From the NCBI GenBank assembly GCA_023441055.1, contig JAEZQY010000062.1, positions 1-64,000 on the forward strand: 64,000 nt of DNA, written 5' to 3'. Source of the stretch: Bacillota bacterium (lineage in GTDB: Bacteria; Bacillota; Bacilli; Paenibacillales; UBA4045). The notes under the pieces are model-generated. The model saw nothing but the letters and a program-made list of their open reading frames with translations. It searched no databases and was not told where the DNA came from. Positions 25,140 to 33,980 of this stretch are shown piece after piece. The translations under genes were made by a program, and so were the position numbers. Position 1 is the stretch's first letter. Each line of letters begins with the position of its first letter.

Positions 25140-26969
25140 ATGTGTGGAATTGTTGGATATATCGGGAATAGAGATTCGCAGGAGGTCCTGCTGAGCGGGC
25201 TGAAGAAGCTGGAGTATCGCGGTTATGATTCGGCGGGTGTGGCGGTATATACGGGGATGACGCTGGAGGTTACGAAGTCACAAGGCAAGATCGCGGTGCT
25301 GGAATCGCGCCTCAATGAAGCTCCGCTGCGAGGCACGATCGGGATCGGGCATACGCGCTGGGCGACGCATGGTAAGCCGTCGGATGTGAACTCGCATCCG
25401 CATGTGGATAATTCGCAGCAATTCTCTGTTGTGCATAATGGGATCATTGAGAACTTCATGTCGCTGCGGGAGGAGCTGACGGCTGCTGGTCATGTGTTCG
25501 CTTCGGAGACGGATACGGAAGTGATCTCGCACCTGATCGCATCGCTGTATGAAGGAGACATCGTGGTCGCGGTGCAGCGGGCGGTCAAGCGGATGCGAGG
25601 CGCGTATGCGATTGCGGTGCTGTGCGAGCAGGAGCCGGATCGATTGGTGGCGGTGCGACTGGCGAGCCCACTGATTATCGGAATTGGCGAGGGCGAGAAC
25701 TTCATCGGCTCGGATATCCCGGCGATATTGGAATACACGCGGAATGTGTTCATTCTCAATGATGGGGAGATGGCGTTACTGACCCGTGAAGGTGTAGATC
25801 TGATGACTATTGAGGGTAATCCGATCCGCCGCGAGTCGTTCCATGTGGATTGGGATATCACGACAGCGGAGAAGGCGGGCTTCGACCACTTCATGCTGAA
25901 GGAGATCTTCGAGCAGCCCAAGGCGTACCAGGATACGATGGGCAGCCGGATCAGCGAAAGTGGGGATCGGGTTGTGCTGCCGGAGTTCACGCTCGGCGAG
26001 GATGTGCTGCGCGGGATTCGCGCGATTCAGATCGTGGCCTGCGGTACAGCGATGCATGCTGGGTTGGTCGGCAAGCAGCTGATCGAGAAGCTGGTACGTG
26101 TGCCGGTGGAGGTCGATGTGGCTTCGGAATATCGTTATCGGGATCCGATCGTGACATCGGAGACACTGGTCATTGTGGTGAGCCAGTCGGGTGAGACCGC
26201 GGATACGCTGGCCGGGCTACGTGAGGCGAAGCGGCGGGGTGCGAAGGTGCTGGCGATCACCAATGTGGTCGGCAGCTCGGTGGCTCGCGAGGCCGATGAC
26301 GTGATTACGACTTGGGCAGGGCCGGAGATCGCGGTGGCCTCGACCAAGGCGTATACGTCGCAGCTGATCGCATTCACGTTGCTGGCGATATACCTGGGGC
26401 AGGTGCGTGAGACTGTTGGAGCAGGGGAGGCGCGTGAGCTGATTGCCGCGTTGCAGAAGCTGCCGAAGCAGGTTACTCATATATTAGATGAATCGGAGAA
26501 ATTCAAGCTGCTGGCAGAGCGGGTCGCGGCACATGACAATCTGTTCTTCATCGGTCGCGGTGTTGACTATGCCGTGGCACAGGAGGGCTCGCTGAAGCTC
26601 AAGGAAATCTCCTACATTCACTCGGAGGCGTATGCTGCTGGCGAGCTCAAGCACGGCACGCTGGCGTTGATTGAAGAGGGTATACCCGTGATTGCGCTAG
26701 CCACACAGGAGACCGTGTTCGAGAAGACGGTGAGCAACATCATCGAGGTGAAGGCGCGCGGCGCGTATGTGCTCGGCATTGCCAATGCAGGTAATGAGGA
26801 GCTGGCGAAGAGCGTGGATGAGGTGTATCACATCCCACGTACGCTCGAGCTGCTCACACCAGCGCTGGCGGTGGTGCCAATGCAACTGCTCGCGTATTAT
26901 GCATCGCTGGCGCGTGGGAATGATGTGGATAAGCCGAGGAACTTGGCGAAGAGTGTGACGGTGGAGTAG
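25140..26969 (+). CDS. glmS: Glutamine-fructose-6-phosphate aminotransferase GlmS
   Basis: The 609-residue enzyme makes glucosamine-6-phosphate from fructose-6-phosphate and glutamine, the entry step to UDP-GlcNAc. The N-terminal glutaminase starts MCGIVGYIG, with Cys2 as nucleophile after Met removal. Two SIS sugar-binding domains follow (about 290-430 and 460-595; SQSGETADT and the GRG...EGSLKLKEISYIHSEAYAAGELKHG block). It ends in the family's -KSVTVE. ACGGAGGT lies 9 nt before the ATG, downstream of the ribozyme. The unusual feature is its separation from glmM. Confidence 0.98.
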   Translation: MCGIVGYIGNRDSQEVLLSGLKKLEYRGYDSAGVAVYTGMTLEVTKSQGKIAVLESRLNEAPLRGTIGIGHTRWATHGKPSDVNSHPHVDNSQQFSVVHNGIIENFMSLREELTAAGHVFASETDTEVISHLIASLYEGDIVVAVQRAVKRMRGAYAIAVLCEQEPDRLVAVRLASPLIIGIGEGENFIGSDIPAILEYTRNVFILNDGEMALLTREGVDLMTIEGNPIRRESFHVDWDITTAEKAGFDHFMLKEIFEQPKAYQDTMGSRISESGDRVVLPEFTLGEDVLRGIRAIQIVACGTAMHAGLVGKQLIEKLVRVPVEVDVASEYRYRDPIVTSETLVIVVSQSGETADTLAGLREAKRRGAKVLAITNVVGSSVAREADDVITTWAGPEIAVASTKAYTSQLIAFTLLAIYLGQVRETVGAGEARELIAALQKLPKQVTHILDESEKFKLLAERVAAHDNLFFIGRGVDYAVAQEGSLKLKEISYIHSEAYAAGELKHGTLALIEEGIPVIALATQETVFEKTVSNIIEVKARGAYVLGIANAGNEELAKSVDEVYHIPRTLELLTPALAVVPMQLLAYYASLARGNDVDKPRNLAKSVTVE

Positions 26970-27030
26970 GGAATAAATATTCAGTAGAAGAATATACTAG
27001 TAGTGTGTGTATTTCGATACGCACCAGATT

Positions 27031-27065
27031 GATCGTGCTCTGGTGTCCTTCGGGCCCAGAGCCCT
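27031..27065 (+). repeat. 35-bp hairpin repeat, copy 1
   Basis: It begins GATCGTGCTCTGG and folds GCTCTGG with CCAGAGC around a TTCG-centred loop. It is identical to the copy at 27120-27154. It lies 61 nt after glmS but lacks a T run, so it is at best a weak terminator for glmS. Confidence 0.8.
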
Positions 27066-27081
27066 CACTCGTTGTTTATTA

Positions 27082-27110
27082 TTGACATATTTTATTGATG
27101 GTGGTATGTT
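27082..27110 (+). promoter_or_regulatory. Promoter of the Abi gene
   Basis: A perfect TTGACA (27082-27087), a 17-bp spacer and TATGTT (27105-27110) lie between the two copies of the 35-bp hairpin. Transcription should start near 27117 and immediately enter copy 2. Confidence 0.75.
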
Positions 27111-27119
27111 TTAAATACG

Positions 27120-27158
27120 GATCGTGCTCTGGTGTCCTTCGGGCCCAGAGCCCTTTTA
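27120..27158 (+). terminator. 35-bp hairpin repeat, copy 2 (leader terminator)
   Basis: This is an exact copy of 27031-27065, here followed by TTTT, so it is a proper intrinsic terminator. It sits between the promoter at 27082-27110 and the abi start codon at 27188, where it would act as an attenuator. Confidence 0.7.
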
Positions 27159-27187
27159 TTTCATGGGATTGGTGTTGATTTGAAGTA

Positions 27188-28144
27188 ATGGATGCAAAAG
27201 TATTTAAAACTTATGATCAACAACTGGAGATTCTTAGAGATCGCGGCATGATAGTACCTGAGGATGGAATGCCTAAACAAATCTTAGAGAAAGTTAATTA
27301 CTACAATTTGATAAATGGGTACAACCAGTTATTTATTAGTACACCAGTAACCGAAACCACTCCAGAACAATATCGTACTGGTACTGAATTTGCTGAAATA
27401 TATGCGTTATATAACTTTGATAATGAAATGAAGTCTATCATACTTAAAAGAATTCTCCGAATAGAAAATACACTTAAGAGTGAGATAGCCTATCACTTCT
27501 CAAAGAGGTATGGTCATGACAATTATTTAAAAACTTCGAATTTTGAATTACTATCTTCAAAATCCAAAGCAGGACGGGACAGGATCAAAGGAGTTATAAA
27601 GTTAATTTCGTCCATCCAACATCAGATTTCGAAGAATATCCACAATAGATCAATTCAACACTATGTCAGTAACCATGGTTACATACCGCTATGGGTTCTC
27701 GTAAACATATTAACACTTGGAACAATCAGTTTCTTCTATGAATATATGACACAACAGGATAGACAAACGATATCCAGATTATATTCGATTCAAGATGATG
27801 AAATGATTAATCTCATAAAGGTACTTACTCTCAGTCGTAATCAATGTGCGCATGATGAGATTTTCTATAATTTCCGATCCAGAGTCGCAATATTGAATAA
27901 TCCTATTCACCATAACCTTAATATTCCGAGTAAAAGCGGCACACCTATTTGTGGCAAGCATGATCTGTTAGCTGTATTGATAGCAATTAAGGTGCTTGTC
28001 CCTTCACAAGAGTTCAAGAAGATGATCACAGAGATCCAGTCGGTAATCACTTGTTTAGAAATGCAGTTGAAGACGATTACGATTAATGATGTTTATAGTG
28101 CAATGGGTTTCCCTTCGAATTGGGAGGATATAAAGGTAGTATAA
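27188..28144 (+). CDS. Abi_2-family abortive infection protein
   Basis: The 318-residue protein resembles the AbiD/AbiF (Abi_2) family. The N-terminus (TYDQQLEILRDRGMIV, then KVNYYNLINGYNQLF) and the segment NFDNEMKSIILKRILRIENTLKSEIAYHF are characteristic. The C-terminal half carries SRNQCAHDEIFYN, an R-x4-H motif of HEPN RNases. Such proteins halt phage growth by killing or arresting the host, probably by RNA cleavage. The ribosome site is weak (GAAG). The gene is AT-rich unlike glmS just upstream, preceded by an attenuator-like hairpin, and lies near transposase debris, all consistent with a horizontally acquired defence gene. Confidence 0.85.
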   Translation: MDAKVFKTYDQQLEILRDRGMIVPEDGMPKQILEKVNYYNLINGYNQLFISTPVTETTPEQYRTGTEFAEIYALYNFDNEMKSIILKRILRIENTLKSEIAYHFSKRYGHDNYLKTSNFELLSSKSKAGRDRIKGVIKLISSIQHQISKNIHNRSIQHYVSNHGYIPLWVLVNILTLGTISFFYEYMTQQDRQTISRLYSIQDDEMINLIKVLTLSRNQCAHDEIFYNFRSRVAILNNPIHHNLNIPSKSGTPICGKHDLLAVLIAIKVLVPSQEFKKMITEIQSVITCLEMQLKTITINDVYSAMGFPSNWEDIKVV

Positions 28145-28348
28145 GCTGTGGAGGTATTTTCAGGATTCCCTTCAAACATCTTCATCTAGTTCTAGTTTGA
28201 TAGGCTAACTTGCAAGTTAAACAAATGAAAGTATGAATGTCATTGTTTCTGTTGTAATGTGATTTGTCGTACTAATCCAATAACTATCCTCAACTCTATA
28301 ATGAGCTCTAACTTTCCTAGCCTTTGTTAAAAGGCTCAGATCGTCGAG

Positions 28349-28383
28349 AAACCCCCGTCTTTTTTAAGGCGCAAGGGTTTTTC
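28349..28383 (+). terminator. Possible terminator after the Abi gene
   Basis: AAACCC (28349-28354) pairs with GGGTTT (28375-28380), with an inner GTCTT/AAGGC stem, followed by TTCTTC. It could end abi transcription or be the edge of the IS remnant. 28145-28348 shows no gene. Confidence 0.45.
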
Positions 28384-28423
28384 TTCATTTTCCAGAGAAA
28401 CTCAGTAGAAATTGCAGGGTACT

Positions 28424-28918
28424 TTACCCTAGTTCCCTCCTTTCTAGCTGGAGGGCAATCTTCTTCATGTTCTGCACTGTTGCAGTCATGAGCGCTTGCT
28501 CGGTCGCATTTCGTATTCCTCTTAACCGACAATAGCGAAACCCGTGAAGCTCTTTAGCATCCGCGAAGCTTCGCTCTATCGTCTCTTTTCGTTTTCGGTA
28601 AAGTTTCTTGCCCGACTTACTTAGTCGGTTAAGCCGGACGCGTTCCCTACTATCCTCCCAAACATGCCTCGTAACCACTTTACGGTGGTTACGAGATCGC
28701 GTGCACTTCGCTAGCATTGGGCACGTTGCACACTGCTTTGAATCAGACACGTAATGTCTGTACCCGTGCCTGTCTGTGGTGCTATAGGGTAGCTCTTGTC
28801 TTTGGGGACAGACATACATATTTCGCTCTGCATCGTACTTGAACTCGTGCTTATGAAACAGTCCTTGCGTTGGATGAAACCGACGGTGGGCAATTACACC
28901 AAAGATTTCTCGCTTTAG
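28424..28918 (-). pseudogene. IS1182-type transposase, N-terminally truncated
   Basis: Only the C-terminal part of a DDE transposase remains. It opens in frame near 28918 (PLKREIFGVIAHRRFHPTQG) directly after a stop, and continues through the zinc-like YVCPQRQELPY...CATCPMLAKC block, to ETIERSFADAKELHGFRYCRLRGI with the late catalytic Glu, ending QLERRELG. The N-terminal DNA-binding and first catalytic Asp regions are gone and no start or ribosome site is visible. The sequence type is that of IS1182/IS5-like elements of Paenibacillus. It marks past insertion at the boundary between the abi gene and the five-gene operon. Confidence 0.85.
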
Positions 28919-29049
28919 TGGAGTAATTCATCGAGTATATGATCTACAGGACTATAATGGAGTTCGAAATTTAAAATGATGCATATTGCACACCCGGAGA
29001 ATCTGTATAAATGATAAATTTCAACATATACTTACTTAATGTTCCATGA

Positions 29050-29055
29050 TATACT
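29050..29055 (+). promoter_or_regulatory. -10 element before the five-gene operon
   Basis: TATACT lies 40 bp before the first start codon, in AT-rich DNA; the -35 is poor. It is the best promoter candidate for the operon at 29095-33586. Confidence 0.4.
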
Positions 29056-29094
29056 AAAATATACCTAAATATTAATATCGTTGTTGGAGGTACT

Positions 29095-29571
29095 ATGCGA
29101 AGACCAATATTAGGACTTCATGCACGGGTTGATACAAGTCCAGATGTCGCGATCAGGCAGCAAACTATGGTTCGCTTAGAAGGGGTCGGATTAGATAAAA
29201 GGTTGCGTTCTAAACGATCTAACACCCTTGTGGATGCGATGACCAAGCTTGACGTGAGTGGTGTTGCTGCTGATAAGAAAAATGTTCAAAAACTTATTGA
29301 TCAAATAGCAAGTGAATTTCCTGAACTAGCGGCTGAACAACTTCCACTAGGTATTGTGAGTAAGTGTTACTTGGGTAATCCTTTTGAAGTTCATTCGCTA
29401 GACGCTAGATTAGAGATTATCAAGCATTACAAAAGAGGTGAAGTAATTCCTAACGGAATGGAAAAAGCCAGAAGACTTGCAATGCACCCTAGCTATGCCT
29501 ATATCGAGGTCTATACGAATATGATTTGTGCAGTTTCTAAATTTGGAGAAGTATCGATTATTAAGGAGTAG
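29095..29571 (+). CDS. Unrecognised protein, first gene of AAA+ operon
   Basis: The 158-residue soluble, basic protein is not one I recognise. The N-terminus is arginine-rich (MRRPILGLHARVDTSPDVAIRQQ). The middle is predicted helical (DKKNVQKLIDQIASEFPELAAEQLP) and the end is beta-like (YAYIEVYTNMICAVSKFGEVSIIKE). No signal peptide, membrane helix or catalytic motif is seen. GGAGGT at 4-5 nt supports ATG 29095. The next gene starts 7 nt after its stop, so the two are co-translated. It may be an adaptor or substrate for the ATPase encoded at the operon's end; that is inference only. Confidence 0.75.
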   Translation: MRRPILGLHARVDTSPDVAIRQQTMVRLEGVGLDKRLRSKRSNTLVDAMTKLDVSGVAADKKNVQKLIDQIASEFPELAAEQLPLGIVSKCYLGNPFEVHSLDARLEIIKHYKRGEVIPNGMEKARRLAMHPSYAYIEVYTNMICAVSKFGEVSIIKE

Positions 29572-29578
29572 ATGCAAT

Positions 29579-31282
29579 ATGGCGGATCGAGTAATCTCAA
29601 CAGCTAATCTGAATAGAATTGAAAGTTCCTTGAGCGCAATTAATAATAATATTAATGAAGTTTACCAACAGGTTGCTACTGTTGAGCAACAATTAGAAGA
29701 TACGCAAGACGATCTTCAACTGCTAGCAACAGAGTTTCGTGAATATGTTCGGCAGGATGCTTTGATGAAAAACGTTCAGCTGGCAGAGATGAGGTTAGTA
29801 AAAGTTAGACAAGAACTTGAAAATAAATACGGCCACTACGAGGATGTTCGTCGAAGGGCTGTTGGAATATTACAAGCAATTGATAGCAGTTTGGTACGTA
29901 AGGACACGATTGAGAACGCATCAGAGGAACAGTTGCTGGGTGCTCCACGGTATTGGTTGGCACCGTGTCTAATTGCGCTATCAGCATGGCTTAGTGATAA
30001 GAAGGAACTGGCAGAAAAGGCTATGGTAGAAGCATTGCGCAGAGACGATGAGAAGACATCGTTGTTTTTTGCGTTGGTTACACGCCGAGGAGGCCGTTTT
30101 CAATCTAGTCGAGCTTGGTTAGAGAGGTATCTTGGTCAGCAAGACCCAAGTGAGTTGAAGAGAGAAATCATTGTTTTGATTGACGGCTTTTCCAATGGAA
30201 TTTTCGGTCCAGAGGCTAGATCGAAATGTGGTTTGTTAATTAAAAGCTGGTTGGACGAGCTTTCGCAAAAAGCGGGTTTTATTGAAGCACAGTGCAACCA
30301 GTGGAAGAAAGCGCTATTATCGCGTACTGAGAAGTTGGATTCCTCAAAATTTCCTTATCTGCAGAAATATAGCCCAACTTGGCCGCGACTACAGTTTGCG
30401 CTTGAGGGAGCGAAGCTACATGATGTTATATTCCAATATTTCAACTTCATGCTTACCCAAGAGATTGTGCCTTCGAAGAATTTGGCTTTTGCAGTAGACC
30501 AACTGCTCGACATTCTAGTTCGAGAATTCGATGAAGAAGAGCTGCCATTACGCCGAGACGAACGCTTAAATGAATTAATTATAAAACAAGATGGAGACAA
30601 AGTTGCGGCCCAGAGTTTGTTTGCCAACGAGAAGGTTGTTGAGGAAAGACTTGATTTCACCCAACTGCTGACGAACTTTGCTATGTATCCGACGGAGTCT
30701 AAAGCTTCTATTGCGTCACAGAAACTGGCCATAGCTTTATCAAAAGAATGGATTAGCCATGCTCATGATGATTTAACTGCAGATAATCGAAACGCAGTTC
30801 CCCGCGATATTGAGATAGAATTGGAGGATTGGACTGGTGCTTCGAGGGATGGAAGCAACGAGGAAGAGTTGATCACCAGTTTACAAGAGCATATTCAATT
30901 AAAAAAAGAGAATGCCTTAAAGAAAAATAAACTTGGCGCTAAACATTGGCTTTCATTAATTGCTGGAATTTTGTTTTTTATATTTGGCATAAGCACATTG
31001 TTTCTATTCATTATTTCAGCCATATGCTTGTTTATTTTCATTAATGGTTTAAGGAGTGTAAAAAAGAATGTAAAAATAATCGAAGAAAGTTATGAAGAAC
31101 TATTTTCAAATTACAAGCAAATTTTAACTGCGGCGTTAAGTGATGTAGTTGACTATCGCCGCGAGTATGAAACAGAAGATGCAAAAGCAGGAAAAATTGA
31201 AGGGTTGCTTGACCAAGTGACACCAGAACAATATACATATTCAACTTATGATTCTGCTAGAGCTGTTATTTCATCAAATTAA
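29579..31282 (+). CDS. Coiled-coil membrane protein of AAA+ operon
   Basis: This 567-residue protein has no family I recognise. It begins with a long coiled coil (about residues 8-95, e.g. INNNINEVYQQVATVEQQLEDT). A helical, TPR-like body follows (100-400), with an alanine-rich segment WLAPCLIALSAWLSDKKELAEKAMVEAL. Two adjacent membrane helices come late (about 455-490, SLIAGILFFIFGISTLFLF and ISAICLFIFINGL), then a cytoplasmic tail with a second helical stretch. The arrangement suggests a scaffold fixed to the inner face of the membrane. AAGGAG lies 11 nt before the ATG. It is the largest gene of the five-gene unit and the likely membrane anchor. Confidence 0.82.
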   Translation: MADRVISTANLNRIESSLSAINNNINEVYQQVATVEQQLEDTQDDLQLLATEFREYVRQDALMKNVQLAEMRLVKVRQELENKYGHYEDVRRRAVGILQAIDSSLVRKDTIENASEEQLLGAPRYWLAPCLIALSAWLSDKKELAEKAMVEALRRDDEKTSLFFALVTRRGGRFQSSRAWLERYLGQQDPSELKREIIVLIDGFSNGIFGPEARSKCGLLIKSWLDELSQKAGFIEAQCNQWKKALLSRTEKLDSSKFPYLQKYSPTWPRLQFALEGAKLHDVIFQYFNFMLTQEIVPSKNLAFAVDQLLDILVREFDEEELPLRRDERLNELIIKQDGDKVAAQSLFANEKVVEERLDFTQLLTNFAMYPTESKASIASQKLAIALSKEWISHAHDDLTADNRNAVPRDIEIELEDWTGASRDGSNEEELITSLQEHIQLKKENALKKNKLGAKHWLSLIAGILFFIFGISTLFLFIISAICLFIFINGLRSVKKNVKIIEESYEELFSNYKQILTAALSDVVDYRREYETEDAKAGKIEGLLDQVTPEQYTYSTYDSARAVISSN

Positions 31283-31298
31283 TGGGAGTGAAACTTGG

Positions 31299-31493
31299 AT
31301 GCTAAATAGAAGCAGGCCTATTATGCAGACCATTTCAACAGAACCAGTTGCAAGCATGCAAGAAAAACTGGATTTAAGTATTGAAGAATTACAGAAACAA
31401 ACGATTAATCAATCATTGGCAGAGAATTTCCCCTCCTGGGATTTAAATCCGCCGGCTATATTAGTTCGAAGACGGAGTTCAAAATTGCTATGA
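31299..31493 (+). CDS. Small protein of AAA+ operon
   Basis: The 64-residue ORF (MLNRSRPIMQTISTEPVASM...) is predicted helical in the middle (QEKLDLSIEELQKQTINQSL) and ends basic (LVRRRSSKLL). GGGAGTG precedes the ATG by about 8 nt. Its stop overlaps the next start by 4 nt (ATGA), which argues strongly that it is translated. The function is unknown; the size fits a linker or adaptor peptide. Confidence 0.65.
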   Translation: MLNRSRPIMQTISTEPVASMQEKLDLSIEELQKQTINQSLAENFPSWDLNPPAILVRRRSSKLL

Positions 31494-32032
31494 AGACACC
31501 TAATTATTATTCAGAATGGGTGCAGTTATTCCATCAATTAAAACAGCTTGGTCAGGAAGATGAAAAGATTATCTCTGTCCTTGAAAATGGGAAAATAGAA
31601 TGGACATCTGGTGTGGCTGATAAAATTGTGAATGGTGTCTATGAGGTGATTCAATTTAAAATGAATCAGACGACGCGACTATTCCAGCACGAATTAGATC
31701 AATCAGGCGGCGAAGAAGCAGCAATGATATTGGCTATTATTAACGCCCGCAATCGTTTTAATTTGCTCTATCGTCTGTGTCGCCTTCCTATTTTCCCTAA
31801 TGAGATTAAGGAGTCGTTAACGAATTTTGTTAGTAAGTATGTAGGAGATTCTCAGGAAGCTTTATTAGAGAGTGCTAAGCATGACCGAACGGGGCAGTTA
31901 GCTTATACAATCAAACATAACAGTATAATAAAACCACAGGGGCAAATCGAAGCAGTGGCAGCCCATCAGTCGATTGAACAGAAGGAGCCCGAAACTAATC
32001 CATTTAAATCTAGAAGAAAGGTGCTATTGTGA
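31490..32032 (+). CDS. Helical unrecognised protein of AAA+ operon
   Basis: The 180-residue protein is almost wholly helical by eye (MKTPNYYSEWVQLFHQLKQLG..., EAAMILAIINARNRFNLLYRLCRLP) and has a disordered, basic C-terminus (NPFKSRRKVLL). No membrane helix or known motif is present. It overlaps the upstream small gene by 4 nt, and the ATPase ATG follows directly after its stop. Such packing usually means a stoichiometric complex. I assign no function. Confidence 0.75.
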   Translation: MKTPNYYSEWVQLFHQLKQLGQEDEKIISVLENGKIEWTSGVADKIVNGVYEVIQFKMNQTTRLFQHELDQSGGEEAAMILAIINARNRFNLLYRLCRLPIFPNEIKESLTNFVSKYVGDSQEALLESAKHDRTGQLAYTIKHNSIIKPQGQIEAVAAHQSIEQKEPETNPFKSRRKVLL

Positions 32033-33586
32033 ATGAGCGACTTGCAAACAAGCATGAAGACTATGGAGCAATATTTGAAAGCACGAATCCCTTTTATTTC
32101 TATACGTACCGCGGAACGGTCTCGTGCTCTTAACTTTATAGCTCATTTATCAACAAAGTTAAATTTAAACATTGGCTACCATACTTTGTCCCAAGGTATG
32201 AGGGACATATCCACTAATCGGCATCTCAATGAGGATCGTTCGGTCATCGGCGGACTGGATTATGTAACGCAAAAAATTGGTCAATTGCAGAATCAAACAT
32301 TTGTTTTTACTGAAGTACAAGAACTAGAAGATGATACTCGCGCTGCAAGGCAATTTCAGGATGCGGTAATGCTGGCTACAGAAACTGGTGGCGCTATTGT
32401 CGTTATTACGAACAATTCAATCTGGGGACCGCTACAACGGCTTGGCATGTCGATTTCCTTATCTCAACCTAATGAGGACGAAATGCTGATCATCATAAAG
32501 GATCAAATTAGCCCTTATCGTAGTGAAATGTTTATTGAGTGGAGAGAGGCCGAGGAGAAACAGGCAGCAGCTATACTTGCAGGCATAAGTCAAATAGAGG
32601 CCGAGAATGTTATTGCCACATTACTAGCAAACGGTAGCATTAAGAATGAAGATTTAAAAGAACTTATGCATGCTAAGGACAAGATTTTTGCCGATATTTC
32701 TGGTATCGAACGAGTTATTGTAAGAGAGGATTATCAAATTGGAGGGTTAGATGGCCTGAAGATATGGCTTGAAGCTAACCGTGAGCTATTGACTGCAGAT
32801 TTGCGTGAGCGTGGAATTCGTCCGCCGAGGGGGATTTTGTTGGTAGGTGTTCCGGGATGCGGAAAGTCGTTATCTGCTAAGGCAATCGCTTCCTTGTGGA
32901 ACCTGCCGTTGTACCGTTTGGACTTATCTACCATACATGGACAGTATTTGGGGCAAAGTGAGAATCGTTTAAAGGAAGCATTATCAACTGCTGATCATGT
33001 GGCACCATGTGTATTATGGATTGATGAAATTGAGAAGGGACTGGCTGGTGCAATAGGAGGGGGGGATGGGGGGACATCTATCCGTCTAGTTGGACAATTC
33101 CTTTATTGGTTACAAGAAAGCCTTGCTAGAGTTTTTGTTGTTGCAACCGCTAATGATGTATCCAAGTTGCCGCCTGAACTACTGCGCAGGGGACGTTTCG
33201 ATGAGTTGTTTTTTGTGGATTTGCCAACTGCGACTGAGCGGGAGGAAATCATAAAGATTTATGTTGAAAGAGGCTTGAAGAAGTCGATTTCTAATGAATT
33301 ATTGCATGCTTTAGTGAAAATTTCAGATGGCTTTGCGGGAGCAGACTTGGAGGCCGCTGTTCGGGATGTTGTGAAGCAAGCATTTGTTAAAGGGGACGAC
33401 TCAATTACAGAGGAAACCTTTATAAACTTTTTTACGAACGTTGTTCCACTATCTCAAACAAGCCCCGAACAAATTGAGGTGATACGTACCTGGGGGAAAG
33501 AAAGGGCAGTGCCTGCTGGCAAAATTAATGAAGAACAAAATGGACAAGGCGTTCAACGGCAAATCGGAAGAAAAGTAATAGTATAA
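32033..33586 (+). CDS. Ycf46-like AAA+ ATPase
   Basis: The 517-residue AAA+ protein has an N-terminal degenerate ATPase-like domain (about 1-230) and one active AAA module (about 245-470). Walker A is GVPGCGKSLSAKA, Walker B VLWIDEIEKG, sensor 1 ATANDVSKLPPELL and the arginine finger RRGRFDE. The order matches Ycf46-type ATPases of cyanobacteria and other bacteria, whose role is poorly known. The C-terminal lid contains ISDGFAGADLEAAVRDV. Its ATG directly follows the stop of the previous gene. As the only motor in the operon, it probably remodels a complex formed by the other four proteins at the membrane. Confidence 0.9.
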   Translation: MSDLQTSMKTMEQYLKARIPFISIRTAERSRALNFIAHLSTKLNLNIGYHTLSQGMRDISTNRHLNEDRSVIGGLDYVTQKIGQLQNQTFVFTEVQELEDDTRAARQFQDAVMLATETGGAIVVITNNSIWGPLQRLGMSISLSQPNEDEMLIIIKDQISPYRSEMFIEWREAEEKQAAAILAGISQIEAENVIATLLANGSIKNEDLKELMHAKDKIFADISGIERVIVREDYQIGGLDGLKIWLEANRELLTADLRERGIRPPRGILLVGVPGCGKSLSAKAIASLWNLPLYRLDLSTIHGQYLGQSENRLKEALSTADHVAPCVLWIDEIEKGLAGAIGGGDGGTSIRLVGQFLYWLQESLARVFVVATANDVSKLPPELLRRGRFDELFFVDLPTATEREEIIKIYVERGLKKSISNELLHALVKISDGFAGADLEAAVRDVVKQAFVKGDDSITEETFINFFTNVVPLSQTSPEQIEVIRTWGKERAVPAGKINEEQNGQGVQRQIGRKVIV

Positions 33587-33806
33587 TACTTGATGATAAC
33601 CCGGATTTGTATTGTATTGTTATGATAAAGATCTTTTGCATTATCGATAAGCTTACATGAAATGAATAGGTTAATCTTTTTGTTTTTGTTTCATTTGTAG
33701 TTCGGACCAGAATTAGAGCGCTACAACCAAAAAAACTGGTATACCCTTCCAAATCACTTGGTGGCGAACAATCGAGAACGGGTACATTGAAGCGACTTCT
33801 GTACTA
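33587..33806. other. Gene-free gap after the AAA+ operon
   Basis: No promoter or gene stands out. One short open stretch reads FGPELERYNQKNWYTLPNHL and stops; it might be a coding fragment but I cannot place it. No clear terminator was found for the operon. Confidence 0.4.
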
Positions 33807-33956
33807 ATGAAGTCTATTTTCGATTATCCGCAGAATTTTATATTGTTATTGATGGGGAGTCAAGCAAAAGCAGATTGTGAAAATGATGAATGCTGTAAAG
33901 GGGGATGCTGTAAGGATTATGGGGGAAAGGAGTGTACCTTGGAATTAATCCGATAG
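33807..33956 (+). CDS. Small Cys-rich ORF (doubtful)
   Basis: A 49-residue ORF has six cysteines clustered in CENDECCKGGCCKDYGGKEC. A hydrophobic stretch (FILLLMG) precedes it. No ribosome binding site is seen for either ATG (33807 or 33852). It could be a metal-binding or bacteriocin-like peptide, or chance. It ends 24 nt before the next gene. Confidence 0.3.
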   Translation: MKSIFDYPQNFILLLMGSQAKADCENDECCKGGCCKDYGGKECTLELIR

Positions 33957-33980
33957 AATACATAGAATGGGGATATGATC

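Noticed and set aside
29095..33586. Five-gene AAA+ operon as a type VI/VII secretion or phage tail cluster
   Set aside because: No FtsK-like EssC, WXG100, VgrG, sheath or baseplate proteins are present; the ATPase is Ycf46-like instead.
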